20,556 nt of DNA, taken from contig NZ_DKLM01000103.1 in the NCBI RefSeq assembly GCF_002455975.1, forward strand, positions 2,038-22,593. Reading direction: 5' to 3'. Positions 1 through 6,266 of this stretch are shown here, one piece after another. The DNA comes from Clostridium sp. UBA6640 (GTDB lineage Bacteria; Bacillota; Clostridia; Clostridiales; Clostridiaceae). Both the position numbers and the translations under genes were made by a program. Positions within the stretch are counted from its first letter, which is position 1; each line of letters starts with the position of its first letter. The notes beneath the pieces were generated by a model. That model had not been told where the DNA came from. It searched no databases and saw only the letters and a program-made list of their open reading frames with translations.

Positions 1-870
1 CGAAAAGAACATGCATTTTTTTTAGAAGCTGCTTTTACTCAAAAAGATGTGGATAGAATGAGAGAGGCTGCCCAATTGAGATCAGTACTTGACAGGTTGT
101 TATGGGAAACCGTAATACTATCAAGGAATGTTGTTCCCCCTGAAGTTATGCGTTTTGGAGAATTTGTTACAAGCTTTACATTAGATGCTGAACTTACTAC
201 TGAATATTTTACTGGAATACCTATAAATACTACAATTACTGAAGTTCAATTAGGATTAATTACAAATCCTCAGTATAATTTTCCTGGTATTCTTGAAAGC
301 AGAGTTTCTTTTTTAAATAAAAGAATTATTTATTTTACTTCCCAACTTATAGACTTTGAAGAGGAAATATTAAACGATTTAGCTACTTGTCAAATATTCA
401 CTTTTAACTATTCATCATATATTGATCATATGGCAAGAGAAGCAGAATTTTATGTTGAACAATTAACAAGATTACAAAATTATCAAAATATTGATTTGAT
501 GGATGCTGCTTTAATAGAAGAGACGTTCTGGGATAGAATTATGTTAGAGCATGCAGAAGTAATTAGAGGATTATTAGATCCAGTAGAGAAAGAATTAATG
601 AGTATTTCTGATAAATTTGCAAAAGAATTTGAAAACCTACTAAATGAAGCTAAGAACACAATGAAGACTTGTCCTGATATTTTAAGGTTAACAGAAAAAA
701 CTTTAAATTCGACAAGAGATTTTAGAGGTTTTAAAGCAAATCTTACAGAAGGATTATTAGGCTGCAATATTAAAAGCATTATATTGCCTCTATTGGGAGA
801 TCATGTGTTAAGAGAAGCAAATCATTTTATTAGATTGTTACAAAAGTATAATACAGAATTAAAATGCTAA
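1..870 (+). CDS. DUF2935 family protein, 5' end outside the window
   Basis: The reading frame is open from base 1. Twenty codons, including R-K-E-H-A-F-F-L-E-A-A-F, precede and include the first visible ATG at 58 (an upstream in-frame GTG is at 49), so the true start lies upstream and the gene is cut by the window edge. The protein looks like two related helical halves. The first has the E-H-A-F-F-L-E stretch at the window edge. The second has A-R-E-A-E-F-Y-V-E-Q-L, and near the C-terminus comes L-R-E-A-N-H-F-I-R-L-L. These repeated Glu/His helices are typical of the DUF2935 family found in Bacillus and Clostridium. A metal-binding four-helix fold is plausible but inferred, and the function is unknown. 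No signal peptide or membrane segment is visible in the part present. A strong terminator follows 40 bp after the stop, so this is the last gene of its transcript. Confidence 0.8.
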   Translation, partial: RKEHAFFLEAAFTQKDVDRMREAAQLRSVLDRLLWETVILSRNVVPPEVMRFGEFVTSFTLDAELTTEYFTGIPINTTITEVQLGLITNPQYNFPGILESRVSFLNKRIIYFTSQLIDFEEEILNDLATCQIFTFNYSSYIDHMAREAEFYVEQLTRLQNYQNIDLMDAALIEETFWDRIMLEHAEVIRGLLDPVEKELMSISDKFAKEFENLLNEAKNTMKTCPDILRLTEKTLNSTRDFRGFKANLTEGLLGCNIKSIILPLLGDHVLREANHFIRLLQKYNTELKC

Positions 871-910
871 TAATTTTTTAATATGTTCATATCTACAAAC
901 ATAGTTCTAT

Positions 911-957
911 AAATTGATAGTAATTTTTAAAATATAATTACTATCAATTTTATTTTT
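911..957 (+). terminator. Rho-independent terminator after the DUF2935 gene
   Basis: A perfect 15-bp inverted repeat (911-925 with 936-950, starting AAATTGATAG) has a 10-base loop and is followed by TATTTTT. The stem is A+T-rich, as are most hairpins here, but its length and perfect match make it convincing. Confidence 0.75.
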
Positions 958-1103
958 CATTTAATATTCTGTTTTTAATTAACTTTAAAATCGTTATTTA
1001 AAATTTACTTAATGAAATTTAGAATATACTAAAATTATTTTCCATTATTTAAGTTGTGATTTAAATAATTTAATCCTTTATCAACTTAGATAAATTTTTT
1101 TAA

Positions 1104-1141
1104 AATAATAAAAGCGTGACATTAGCCACGCTTTTATTATT
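1104..1141. terminator. Bidirectional terminator at the end of the FAD oxidoreductase gene
   Basis: A perfect 15-bp inverted repeat (1104-1118 with 1127-1141, core AAAAGCGTG/CACGCTTTT) has an 8-base loop. It overlaps the stop codon of the minus-strand gene. T-rich tails occur on both sides, so it probably ends minus-strand transcription and also blocks read-through from the left. Confidence 0.8.
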
Positions 1142-2540
1142 TTTCACAAATATTTCTTCCCATTAATACTCCCATGACGGAAGCCATCATTAATCCTCTA
1201 GTCCATCCACTTGAGTCTCCTAAACAGTAAAGTCCTTTTATATTAGTTTCAAATTTTTCATCAATATCAATTTTATTACTATAAAACTTAATTTCCGGTC
1301 CATATAGTAATGTTTCTCTACTTGCAAATCCTGGTACTATAGTGTTCATAGCTTTAATAAAATTTAATATATTAGTCATAGTTCTATATGGCATTGCAGA
1401 GGTTAAATCTCCTGCTTCTGCATCTGGTAAGGTATGTTTAACATTTGATTGGTATAGCTCATGTTCCCAAGTTCGCTTTCCATCCAATATGTCACCATAT
1501 CTTTGGACTAATATTCTACCATTGCCTAACATATTAACTAGTTCAGCCACCTTTTTACCGTATTCTATAGGCTCATTAAAAGGTTCTGCAAAGTTATGCG
1601 AGCTTAATATAGCCAAATTTGTATTTTCTGATTTTTTATCTTTATAAGAATGACCATTAACTATAGCCAAATTATTATCATAGTTCTCTTGGCTAACAAA
1701 CCCTCCCGGGTTTTGGCAAAAGGTTCTAACCTTATCATTAAAAGGCGCTGGATATCCTATAAGCTTAGATTCATAAAGTACATTATTTACACTTTCCATA
1801 ACTTCATTTCTAAGTTCTACACGGACTCCAATATCTACAGTTCCAGCAGAATGTTTAATTCCATGTTTAATACACATGTCTTTAAGCCAATCAGCACCTT
1901 TTCTTCCTGTTGCCATTATAACTTTATTGCCTAAAACAGTTTCTTCATTAGTTTTGGTTTTTGAATCAGTTAAGATTACACCTTCAATTTCGCCATTTTC
2001 AACAACTATATCTTTAACTAAGGTATCAAACCTTATCTCTACTCCCGAATCTAACAAGAAATTTTGTATCTTTAAATATATTTCCTGTGCTTTTTCTGTT
2101 CCCAAATGCCTTATTGGGCAATCAACTAACTTTAGTCCACCTTCTATAGCTTTTCTTCTTATTTCTTTAACTTCTTCAGTATTTCCTATACCTTCTACCT
2201 TTGTATCTGCACCAAATTCAAGATAAATACCATCAGTATAATCAATAAATTCTTGTGCCTTATCAGTTCCTATAAGAGTAGGCAAATCCCCTCCTACTTC
2301 ATAACTTAAAGATAATTTTCCATCAGAAAAAGCGCCAGCTCCTGAAAATCCTGTAGTAATATGGCAATATGGTTTACAAGAAACGCATTTTTTTGTTTTT
2401 TCCTTAGGACAATATCTTTTATCAATACTTCTTCCTTCTTCAACCACTAAAATTTTTTTATTAGCTTTTTGCCTTACTAATTCTAGTGCTGCAAAAATTC
2501 CAGATGGACCTGCTCCTACTATTATTACATCGTACTTCAA
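1137..2540 (-). CDS. FAD-dependent oxidoreductase, COG2509-like uncharacterised dehydrogenase
   Basis: The predicted flavoprotein has about 467 residues. The N-terminus has the Rossmann motif V-G-A-G-P-S-G (residues 8-14), followed by an acidic strand end (VVEEG). The C-terminus has the second FAD contact, G-L-Y-C-L-G-D-S-S-G-W. The segment G-F-S-G-A-G-A-F-S-D-G-K-L is typical of the COG2509 group, whose substrate is unknown to me. Four cysteines at about 44, 52, 55 and 59 (C-x7-C-x2-C-x3-C) could hold a metal or Fe-S centre. Start choice: an in-frame ATG at 2549 sits directly against the AAGGGAG ribosome site with no spacing. The TTG at 2540 lies 9 bases downstream of it and begins with the expected K-Y-D-V-I-I-V-G, so TTG is preferred. 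The gene is alone on its transcript, with a terminator at its end. A purine riboswitch lies about 50 bases upstream, so expression probably responds to a purine. Confidence 0.85.
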   Translation of the reverse strand: MKYDVIIVGAGPSGIFAALELVRQKANKKILVVEEGRSIDKRYCPKEKTKKCVSCKPYCHITTGFSGAGAFSDGKLSLSYEVGGDLPTLIGTDKAQEFIDYTDGIYLEFGADTKVEGIGNTEEVKEIRRKAIEGGLKLVDCPIRHLGTEKAQEIYLKIQNFLLDSGVEIRFDTLVKDIVVENGEIEGVILTDSKTKTNEETVLGNKVIMATGRKGADWLKDMCIKHGIKHSAGTVDIGVRVELRNEVMESVNNVLYESKLIGYPAPFNDKVRTFCQNPGGFVSQENYDNNLAIVNGHSYKDKKSENTNLAILSSHNFAEPFNEPIEYGKKVAELVNMLGNGRILVQRYGDILDGKRTWEHELYQSNVKHTLPDAEAGDLTSAMPYRTMTNILNFIKAMNTIVPGFASRETLLYGPEIKFYSNKIDIDEKFETNIKGLYCLGDSSGWTRGLMMASVMGVLMGRNICEK

Positions 2541-2592
2541 AATAATCATCTCCCTTAAAGATTTTCTGTAGAATTCGTAATAATAATCCTTG

Positions 2593-2665
2593 CACTTATA
2601 GTATAGAACTATTTACGGTAGCTCAGTAGAAACATCTAGCCCATATCGCTAGACTTATATAAGTG
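2593..2665 (-). promoter_or_regulatory. Purine riboswitch aptamer (guanine type, slightly unusual P3)
   Basis: Read on the minus strand from 2665 to 2593, the segment has all hallmarks of the purine aptamer. P1 is CACTTATA pairing with TATAAGTG (8 bp). P2 is 7 bp closed by the loop GATATGG. The junction is GTTTCTAC. P3 has the loop CCGTAAA, able to kiss the first loop. J3/1 ends in ACTAT, so the ligand-reading base is C, the guanine/hypoxanthine type. The 3' side of P3/J3-1 carries extra bases (UAUAC where GAC is usual). The aptamer lies in the leader of the FAD oxidoreductase gene. No clear terminator stem was found between the aptamer and the ribosome site at 2550-2556, so the switch mechanism (translation or other) is undecided. 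Confidence 0.88.
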
Positions 2666-2731
2666 AACATTATTATGTTTTTTTCATAAAAAGTTCCCTA
2701 CATTACGAAAGTTTAATATAATTCCCATGAA

Positions 2732-2754
2732 AAAGCAATAGATTTTATTGCTTT
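2732..2754 (-). terminator. Hairpin with T-run upstream of the riboswitch
   Basis: A 9-bp stem (AAAGCAATA/TATTGCTTT) has a 5-base loop. On the minus strand it is followed by TTTTTC. It could end a transcript entering from the repeat region, or it may just be a local inverted repeat. No gene upstream on this strand needs it. Confidence 0.35.
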
Positions 2755-2841
2755 CACATATTATTATATTAAGTTTTTTAATAAAAATTCTTATAGATAT
2801 TTAATATTTTGATTAAACCATTTTTATCTACATAAATATAA

Positions 2842-3095
2842 ATAGGGGACGGTTCATTCTTTTTAGTAATTTTTATTTTATATTTTATAATGAACCGTCC
2901 CTATATCAACAACAATTAAGAATTAAGTATGAAAGATGAAGAATTGTGGTTGAAATTAGTTTTAATCAAACTAATTTCTTTAAATGACTTTTGTAGCGGC
3001 GAACATTGTTCGCCATTTTTTATATGTCCAATATCTAATAATAGGAATGGGTCTAGGTTTTCTGGAGAACACTGTTCTCCGCTACAGTAATCAAT
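2842..3095 (-). repeat. Composite hairpin repeat, copy A
   Basis: This copy has no gene. Read on the minus strand from 3095, the parts in order are: ATTGATTACTGTAGC; a palindrome GGAGAACAGTGTTCTCC (3064-3080); a 49-base spacer starting near CTAGACCCATTCC; a palindrome GGCGAACAATGTTCGCC (2998-3014); and GCTACA, closing an outer stem with TGTAGC. Then comes a linker containing AATTCTTCATCTTTCATAC and a final long hairpin with GGGACGGTTCATT arms (2842-2858 and 2889-2904). Copies B (18958-19229) and C (20359 to about 20541) have the same order of parts in the opposite orientation. Within the spacer, A and C differ at about 2 of 50 bases. It looks like a non-autonomous mobile repeat. Confidence 0.8.
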
Positions 3096-3173
3096 TCTGA
3101 ATTGTGAATTAATGGTAAGCTTAATCTTATAAAAATGTAAGAAATAATTACACTTTTGTAAGGTTAGAGTCAT

Positions 3174-3200
3174 TTAACAATGCATTGTGTATGCTATACT
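3174..3200 (+). promoter_or_regulatory. Likely promoter of the YxeA-like lipoprotein gene
   Basis: A TTAACA -35-like box and a TATACT -10 box are 15 bases apart. The -10 is preceded by TGC, giving an extended -10 that would compensate for the short spacer. It lies 30 bases before the ATG at 3230. Confidence 0.45.
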
Positions 3201-3229
3201 TATATCATCAATTAACAGGAGGCGTTAAA

Positions 3230-3583
3230 ATGAAAAAATTGATTCCAATTCTTATGATAATATTGATAGTTCCTATGGTATTGGCTGGCTGTAGTGATAG
3301 ATATAATCCTTTTGCAAGCAAAAGTTATTACTATGTAGTAATTGAAGGAGAAGGAGCTCCACAAAAAGATGATAATGGTAAGGCTATGGAAAGCAGAGAG
3401 TATGAATTACCTGCATATGACAAAGAAGGTAAAGAAAAAGTTATTACTTTCACAGGTATGCAGCAACTTCGTGAAGGCGCTTTCTTAAAGCTTACTTTGA
3501 AAGGTGAATCAGTAAAAACATATGAAGAAGTTCAAAAAGAAGATATTCCTAAAGAAGCTGCTGAAAAATTAGGCATCGAATAA
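3230..3583 (+). CDS. YxeA-like (DUF1093) secreted lipoprotein
   Basis: A 117-residue protein with a lipoprotein signal peptide: K-K at 2-3, a hydrophobic core at about 4-17, and the lipobox L-A-G-C with the lipidated Cys at 21. The mature part has Y-Y-Y-V-V-I-E-G-E-G followed by a strand-rich region (Y-E-L-P-A-Y-D, V-I-T-F-T-G, G-A-F-L-K-L-T-L-K-G). This is the pattern of the small YxeA/DUF1093 family of Gram-positive bacteria, whose function is unknown. It should be anchored on the outer face of the membrane. The ATG at 3230 is chosen because AGGAGG (3217-3222) stands 7 bases before it. An upstream in-frame ATG at 3185 would lack a ribosome site and would bury the signal peptide. The gene is monocistronic, with its own promoter and a terminator 17 bases after the stop. 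Confidence 0.82.
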   Translation: MKKLIPILMIILIVPMVLAGCSDRYNPFASKSYYYVVIEGEGAPQKDDNGKAMESREYELPAYDKEGKEKVITFTGMQQLREGAFLKLTLKGESVKTYEEVQKEDIPKEAAEKLGIE

Positions 3584-3600
3584 TTGTATTAATAAAAAAC

Positions 3601-3633
3601 AAGTGATAAAGATTGATCTTTATCACTTATTTT
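3601..3633 (+). terminator. Rho-independent terminator after the lipoprotein gene
   Basis: A perfect 12-bp stem (AAGTGATAAAGA with TCTTTATCACTT) has a 4-base loop and is followed by ATTTTTATATTT. Confidence 0.85.
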
Positions 3634-3679
3634 TATATTTAAAATGGATATATAGCACCTTATATTAACATGACATTAA

Positions 3680-3841
3680 AAAATAAATATATTTATTTAT
3701 AAGAAAACAAGAACTCTATTCTATGAAAACACAGAATTGAATTTAAATATATATACTGATTGTAGATACTATGACGAAGAAGAGATTATTTGGATAAAAG
3801 ATATGTTAAAACGTGTTACAAAATATAAAGAAAATTTTTAA
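3680..3841 (+). pseudogene. Possible gene remnant, C-terminal fragment only
   Basis: This open stretch has no start codon or ribosome site and is bounded upstream by a TAA. It encodes about 53 residues with an ordinary soluble-protein composition in its second half (T-D-C-R-Y-Y-D-E-E-E, then I-I-W-I-K-D-M-L-K-R). Such a balanced, charged sequence is unusual for random A+T-rich DNA, which suggests the tail of a lost gene. I do not recognise the family, and chance is not excluded. Nothing else was seen in the 3634-3962 gap except a weak promoter-like pair, TTGAAA (3872-3877) and TATATG (3894-3899), ahead of the holin gene. Confidence 0.3.
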
Positions 3842-3962
3842 TACTAAAGTTTATTAGGAGCTATAGTTATATTGAAATTACTAAGGACTAAAATATATGT
3901 AGACAAGCTATAAATATGGCTTTACTAACTTTAAAAAATATTAATTAGATAAGGAGTAAAAT

Positions 3963-4196
3963 ATGGAGAGTAAATTAATAGAATTAGCTTCTTCTCATGG
4001 TATATGGGCACTTTTAAGTGTGGCACTTATATTTTATATACTAAAAATGCAAGAAAAAAGAGATTTAAAACAAGAAGAAAGAGAGTCTAAATATCAAGAA
4101 ATAATCTCTAGCCTCACGGACAAACTAAAATTAATTGAAGACGTAAAAAAAGATATAGAAGATATAAAATCTTATATCATTACTAAAAAGGAATAA
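3963..4196 (+). CDS. BhlA/UviB-type holin-like protein
   Basis: A 77-residue protein with one N-terminal membrane segment (about residues 12-28, G-I-W-A-L-L-S-V-A-L-I-F-Y-I-L) followed by a strongly charged, probably coiled-coil tail (K-M-Q-E-K-R-D-L-K-Q-E-E-R through K-K-D-I-E-D-I-K). This layout matches the BhlA/UviB family of small holin-like or bacteriocin-release proteins in Bacillus and Clostridium phages and plasmids. It would sit in the cell membrane and form lesions letting an endolysin reach the wall. AAGGAG at 3951-3956 precedes the ATG. An amidase gene follows 190 bases downstream on the same strand, the usual holin-endolysin pairing, but no other phage gene is nearby. Confidence 0.75.
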   Translation: MESKLIELASSHGIWALLSVALIFYILKMQEKRDLKQEERESKYQEIISSLTDKLKLIEDVKKDIEDIKSYIITKKE

Positions 4197-4386
4197 TATT
4201 AAAATATATTATTTTTAACTAGAACAGTCTGTTAACATAAAGACTTTTCTAGATTTAATATCTTTTCATATATTATTTTTATTTAGTTTAAAATAATCTT
4301 CATAATAAATGTTTACACTTTTGCTAAAATTTCGTTCTTATTAGTTAATCAACTAAAAAAATGAAATATATGGGAGGTTTATTAAA

Positions 4387-5190
4387 ATGAAAATTTTCCT
4401 AAGATATGGTCATGAGATTTTAGCAAACGGTAACAATACTTCAGCAGTTGGTTATTTAAATGAGTATACAGTGATAAGAGAATATGCACCTAAAGTTGTT
4501 AAATATCTACAGGATATGGGGCATACAGTAAAGTTTTTTAATGCTACTGAAGGAAAATATTCAAGCTCTAGTTCAGCACTTAGTGCAGGTGTTAGTGAAG
4601 CTAATAGCTGGGGAGCAGATTTATTTATTAGCTGCCACGCTAATGCCTATACTACTGATGTTGCTACTGGAAGTGAAGTTTGGTATTATACCGGCTCATC
4701 AACAGCACAAAACTATGCAGTTAATATAAGTAGAGAAATTGCTTCTAGATTATCACTTTCAAACCGTGGAGCTAAAGCTTCTACTGGTTTATATGAATTA
4801 TCTGCCACTAGTATGAATGCAATAATTATTGAACCTTTCTTTGTATCAACTTCTAAAGATTGTAGCTCATACAAAAATGCAGGATCAGATAAACTTGCAA
4901 GAGCTATAGTTAAAGGATTGACTGGAAAAGAACCTTCTGGAGGGTCAACTGGTGGTGGGACAACCACTTACTATAGAGTTGTAGCTGGTTCATATGGTGA
5001 AAAAGCTAATGCTGATAGAAGGGTTCAAGAATTAAAATCTGCTAGTATAAATGACGTATTTATAGATTACAACGATGGATATTATAGAGTTATTGCCGGC
5101 TCATATACTGTTAGAGCCAATGCTGAAAGTAGAGTTCAACAATTAAAAACGAAAGGTTTTGATTGTTTTATAGCTGTATATGAACTTTAA
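4387..5190 (+). CDS. N-acetylmuramoyl-L-alanine amidase with SPOR repeats (endolysin-like)
   Basis: A 267-residue zinc amidase (Amidase_3 fold), predicted to cut the bond between N-acetylmuramic acid and L-alanine in peptidoglycan. The catalytic domain spans about 1-180. Expected zinc ligands and acids are visible: His9 (Y-G-H-E), Glu26 (L-N-E-Y), His84 (S-C-H-A-N) and Glu149 (I-I-E-P-F-F). A Ser/Gly/Thr linker (184-194) leads to two half-repeats, Y-Y-R-V-V-A-G-S-Y at 195-203 and Y-Y-R-V-I-A-G-S-Y at 232-240. Together they form a SPOR-like wall-binding domain. There is no signal peptide, as expected for an endolysin exported through a holin. The ATG at 4387 is 9 bases from GGGAGG. With the upstream holin-like gene it forms a lysis pair. 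It could instead serve sporulation or bacteriocin release. Confidence 0.88.
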   Translation: MKIFLRYGHEILANGNNTSAVGYLNEYTVIREYAPKVVKYLQDMGHTVKFFNATEGKYSSSSSALSAGVSEANSWGADLFISCHANAYTTDVATGSEVWYYTGSSTAQNYAVNISREIASRLSLSNRGAKASTGLYELSATSMNAIIIEPFFVSTSKDCSSYKNAGSDKLARAIVKGLTGKEPSGGSTGGGTTTYYRVVAGSYGEKANADRRVQELKSASINDVFIDYNDGYYRVIAGSYTVRANAESRVQQLKTKGFDCFIAVYEL

Positions 5191-5199
5191 AATTTGATG

Positions 5200-5234
5200 A
5201 AATGGCTGTTGAAAAATCAACAGCCATTTTTATT
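5200..5234. terminator. Bidirectional terminator between amidase and hypE
   Basis: A perfect 13-bp stem (AAATGGCTGTTGA, 5200-5212, with 5217-5229) has a 4-base A loop and is followed by TTATTAT on the plus strand. It lies between two converging genes and probably ends both the amidase transcript and the hydrogenase operon. Confidence 0.85.
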
Positions 5235-5239
5235 ATACT

Positions 5240-6229
5240 TTAACATATTCTAGGCAGCATTATAGACTCTAATTCTCTTACTACTCTTTTTCCGCCAAAT
5301 TTATTTTTTATATAAACTTTATTTTCTTCTATAACTTCTCCTACAATTTCAGCTTTTGAATATTTTTCATAGGTTGTTAGCTTATTTATTACATTTTTAG
5401 AAATTTTATTTTCTACAATTATTATCATTACACCTTCACATGCTAAATAATAAGGATCTAATCCTATCATTTCATTTAAGCTTTTTACTTCTTCTCTTAT
5501 TGGTATATTTTCTTCTATAATTTCTATGCCTACCTTATATTTTTGTGATATTTCATTAAGACCTTGAGCAATTCCTCCTCTTGTAGGATCCTTTAAAAGT
5601 CTTATATAATTTTTATACTCATATAAAATTTCTACTAAATCATTTAATGGCGAAACATCACTTTTAATATCCCCTTCTATTTCTAATCCATATCTACTCA
5701 TAGCTATGTCAGTACCATGCTCACCAATAGTGGATGTTATTATTATTTTATCTCCTACTTTTATATCATCAATTATAGAATGTTTTATAAGTCCTATACC
5801 AGATGTATTTATGAAGATCCCCTCAACCTTTCCCCTTTCAACAACCTTAGTATCTCCTGTTACTATTCTAACTCCTGCTTTCTCTGAAGTTTCACTAATA
5901 GATTTTACTATTTTCCGTAAATCTTTTATAAAAAATCCATCTTCTATAATAAAACTCAAGCTTAAAAATTTAGGTATTGAAAAGCTTGTTACTAAATCAT
6001 TTACAGTACCGCAAACTGCAAGTTTTCCAATATCACCTCCATTAAAAAATAATGGCTTTACTACAAAAGAGTCCGTAGTAAAAGCTATTTCATTGCAATT
6101 TATAGTCAAGTTTGCTGAATCCCTATCCTTAAGTAAAGTTTCATTTTTAAATTCTTTATAAAAGATTTCTTTTATCAATGTTTGAGTATGCTTTCCACCT
6201 TCACCATGAATCAAACTTATTCTTTCCAT
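5240..6229 (-). CDS. hypE: Hydrogenase maturation factor HypE (carbamoyl dehydratase)
   Basis: A 329-residue protein. HypE receives a carbamoyl group from HypF on its C-terminal cysteine and dehydrates it with ATP to the thiocyanate that becomes an iron-bound CN ligand of [NiFe] hydrogenase. The N-terminus I-S-L-I-H-G-E-G-G-K opens an AIRS/PurM-like ATP-binding domain. Other family signatures are T-T-D-S-F-V-V-K-P, V-T-G-D-T-K-V-V and D-P-T-R-G-G. The protein ends in P-R-I-C, the conserved carboxy-terminal tail with the acceptor Cys329 as the very last residue. Length is normal. ATG 6229 follows a GGAGAA site. It is the last gene of the operon, 37 bases after hypD, and a terminator follows the stop by a few bases. 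Confidence 0.96.
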   Translation of the reverse strand: MERISLIHGEGGKHTQTLIKEIFYKEFKNETLLKDRDSANLTINCNEIAFTTDSFVVKPLFFNGGDIGKLAVCGTVNDLVTSFSIPKFLSLSFIIEDGFFIKDLRKIVKSISETSEKAGVRIVTGDTKVVERGKVEGIFINTSGIGLIKHSIIDDIKVGDKIIITSTIGEHGTDIAMSRYGLEIEGDIKSDVSPLNDLVEILYEYKNYIRLLKDPTRGGIAQGLNEISQKYKVGIEIIEENIPIREEVKSLNEMIGLDPYYLACEGVMIIIVENKISKNVINKLTTYEKYSKAEIVGEVIEENKVYIKNKFGGKRVVRELESIMLPRIC

Positions 6230-6266
6230 AACAATTCTCCATTTATTCTAATATAGCGATTATATC

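Noticed and set aside
2916..3173. Minus-strand open frame of 85 codons
   Set aside because: It lies inside composite repeat copy A, reads the palindromes twice (E-Q-C-S-P appears twice for this reason) and has no ribosome site.
4222..4236. AACAGTCTGTT dyad upstream of the amidase as an SOS (LexA) box
   Set aside because: Spacing and bases do not fit the Gram-positive LexA box, so damage control of the lysis pair cannot be claimed from it.
4713..4967. Minus-strand frame inside the amidase gene
   Set aside because: It is a shadow of the Gly/Ser/Thr linker and catalytic domain, with no ribosome site.
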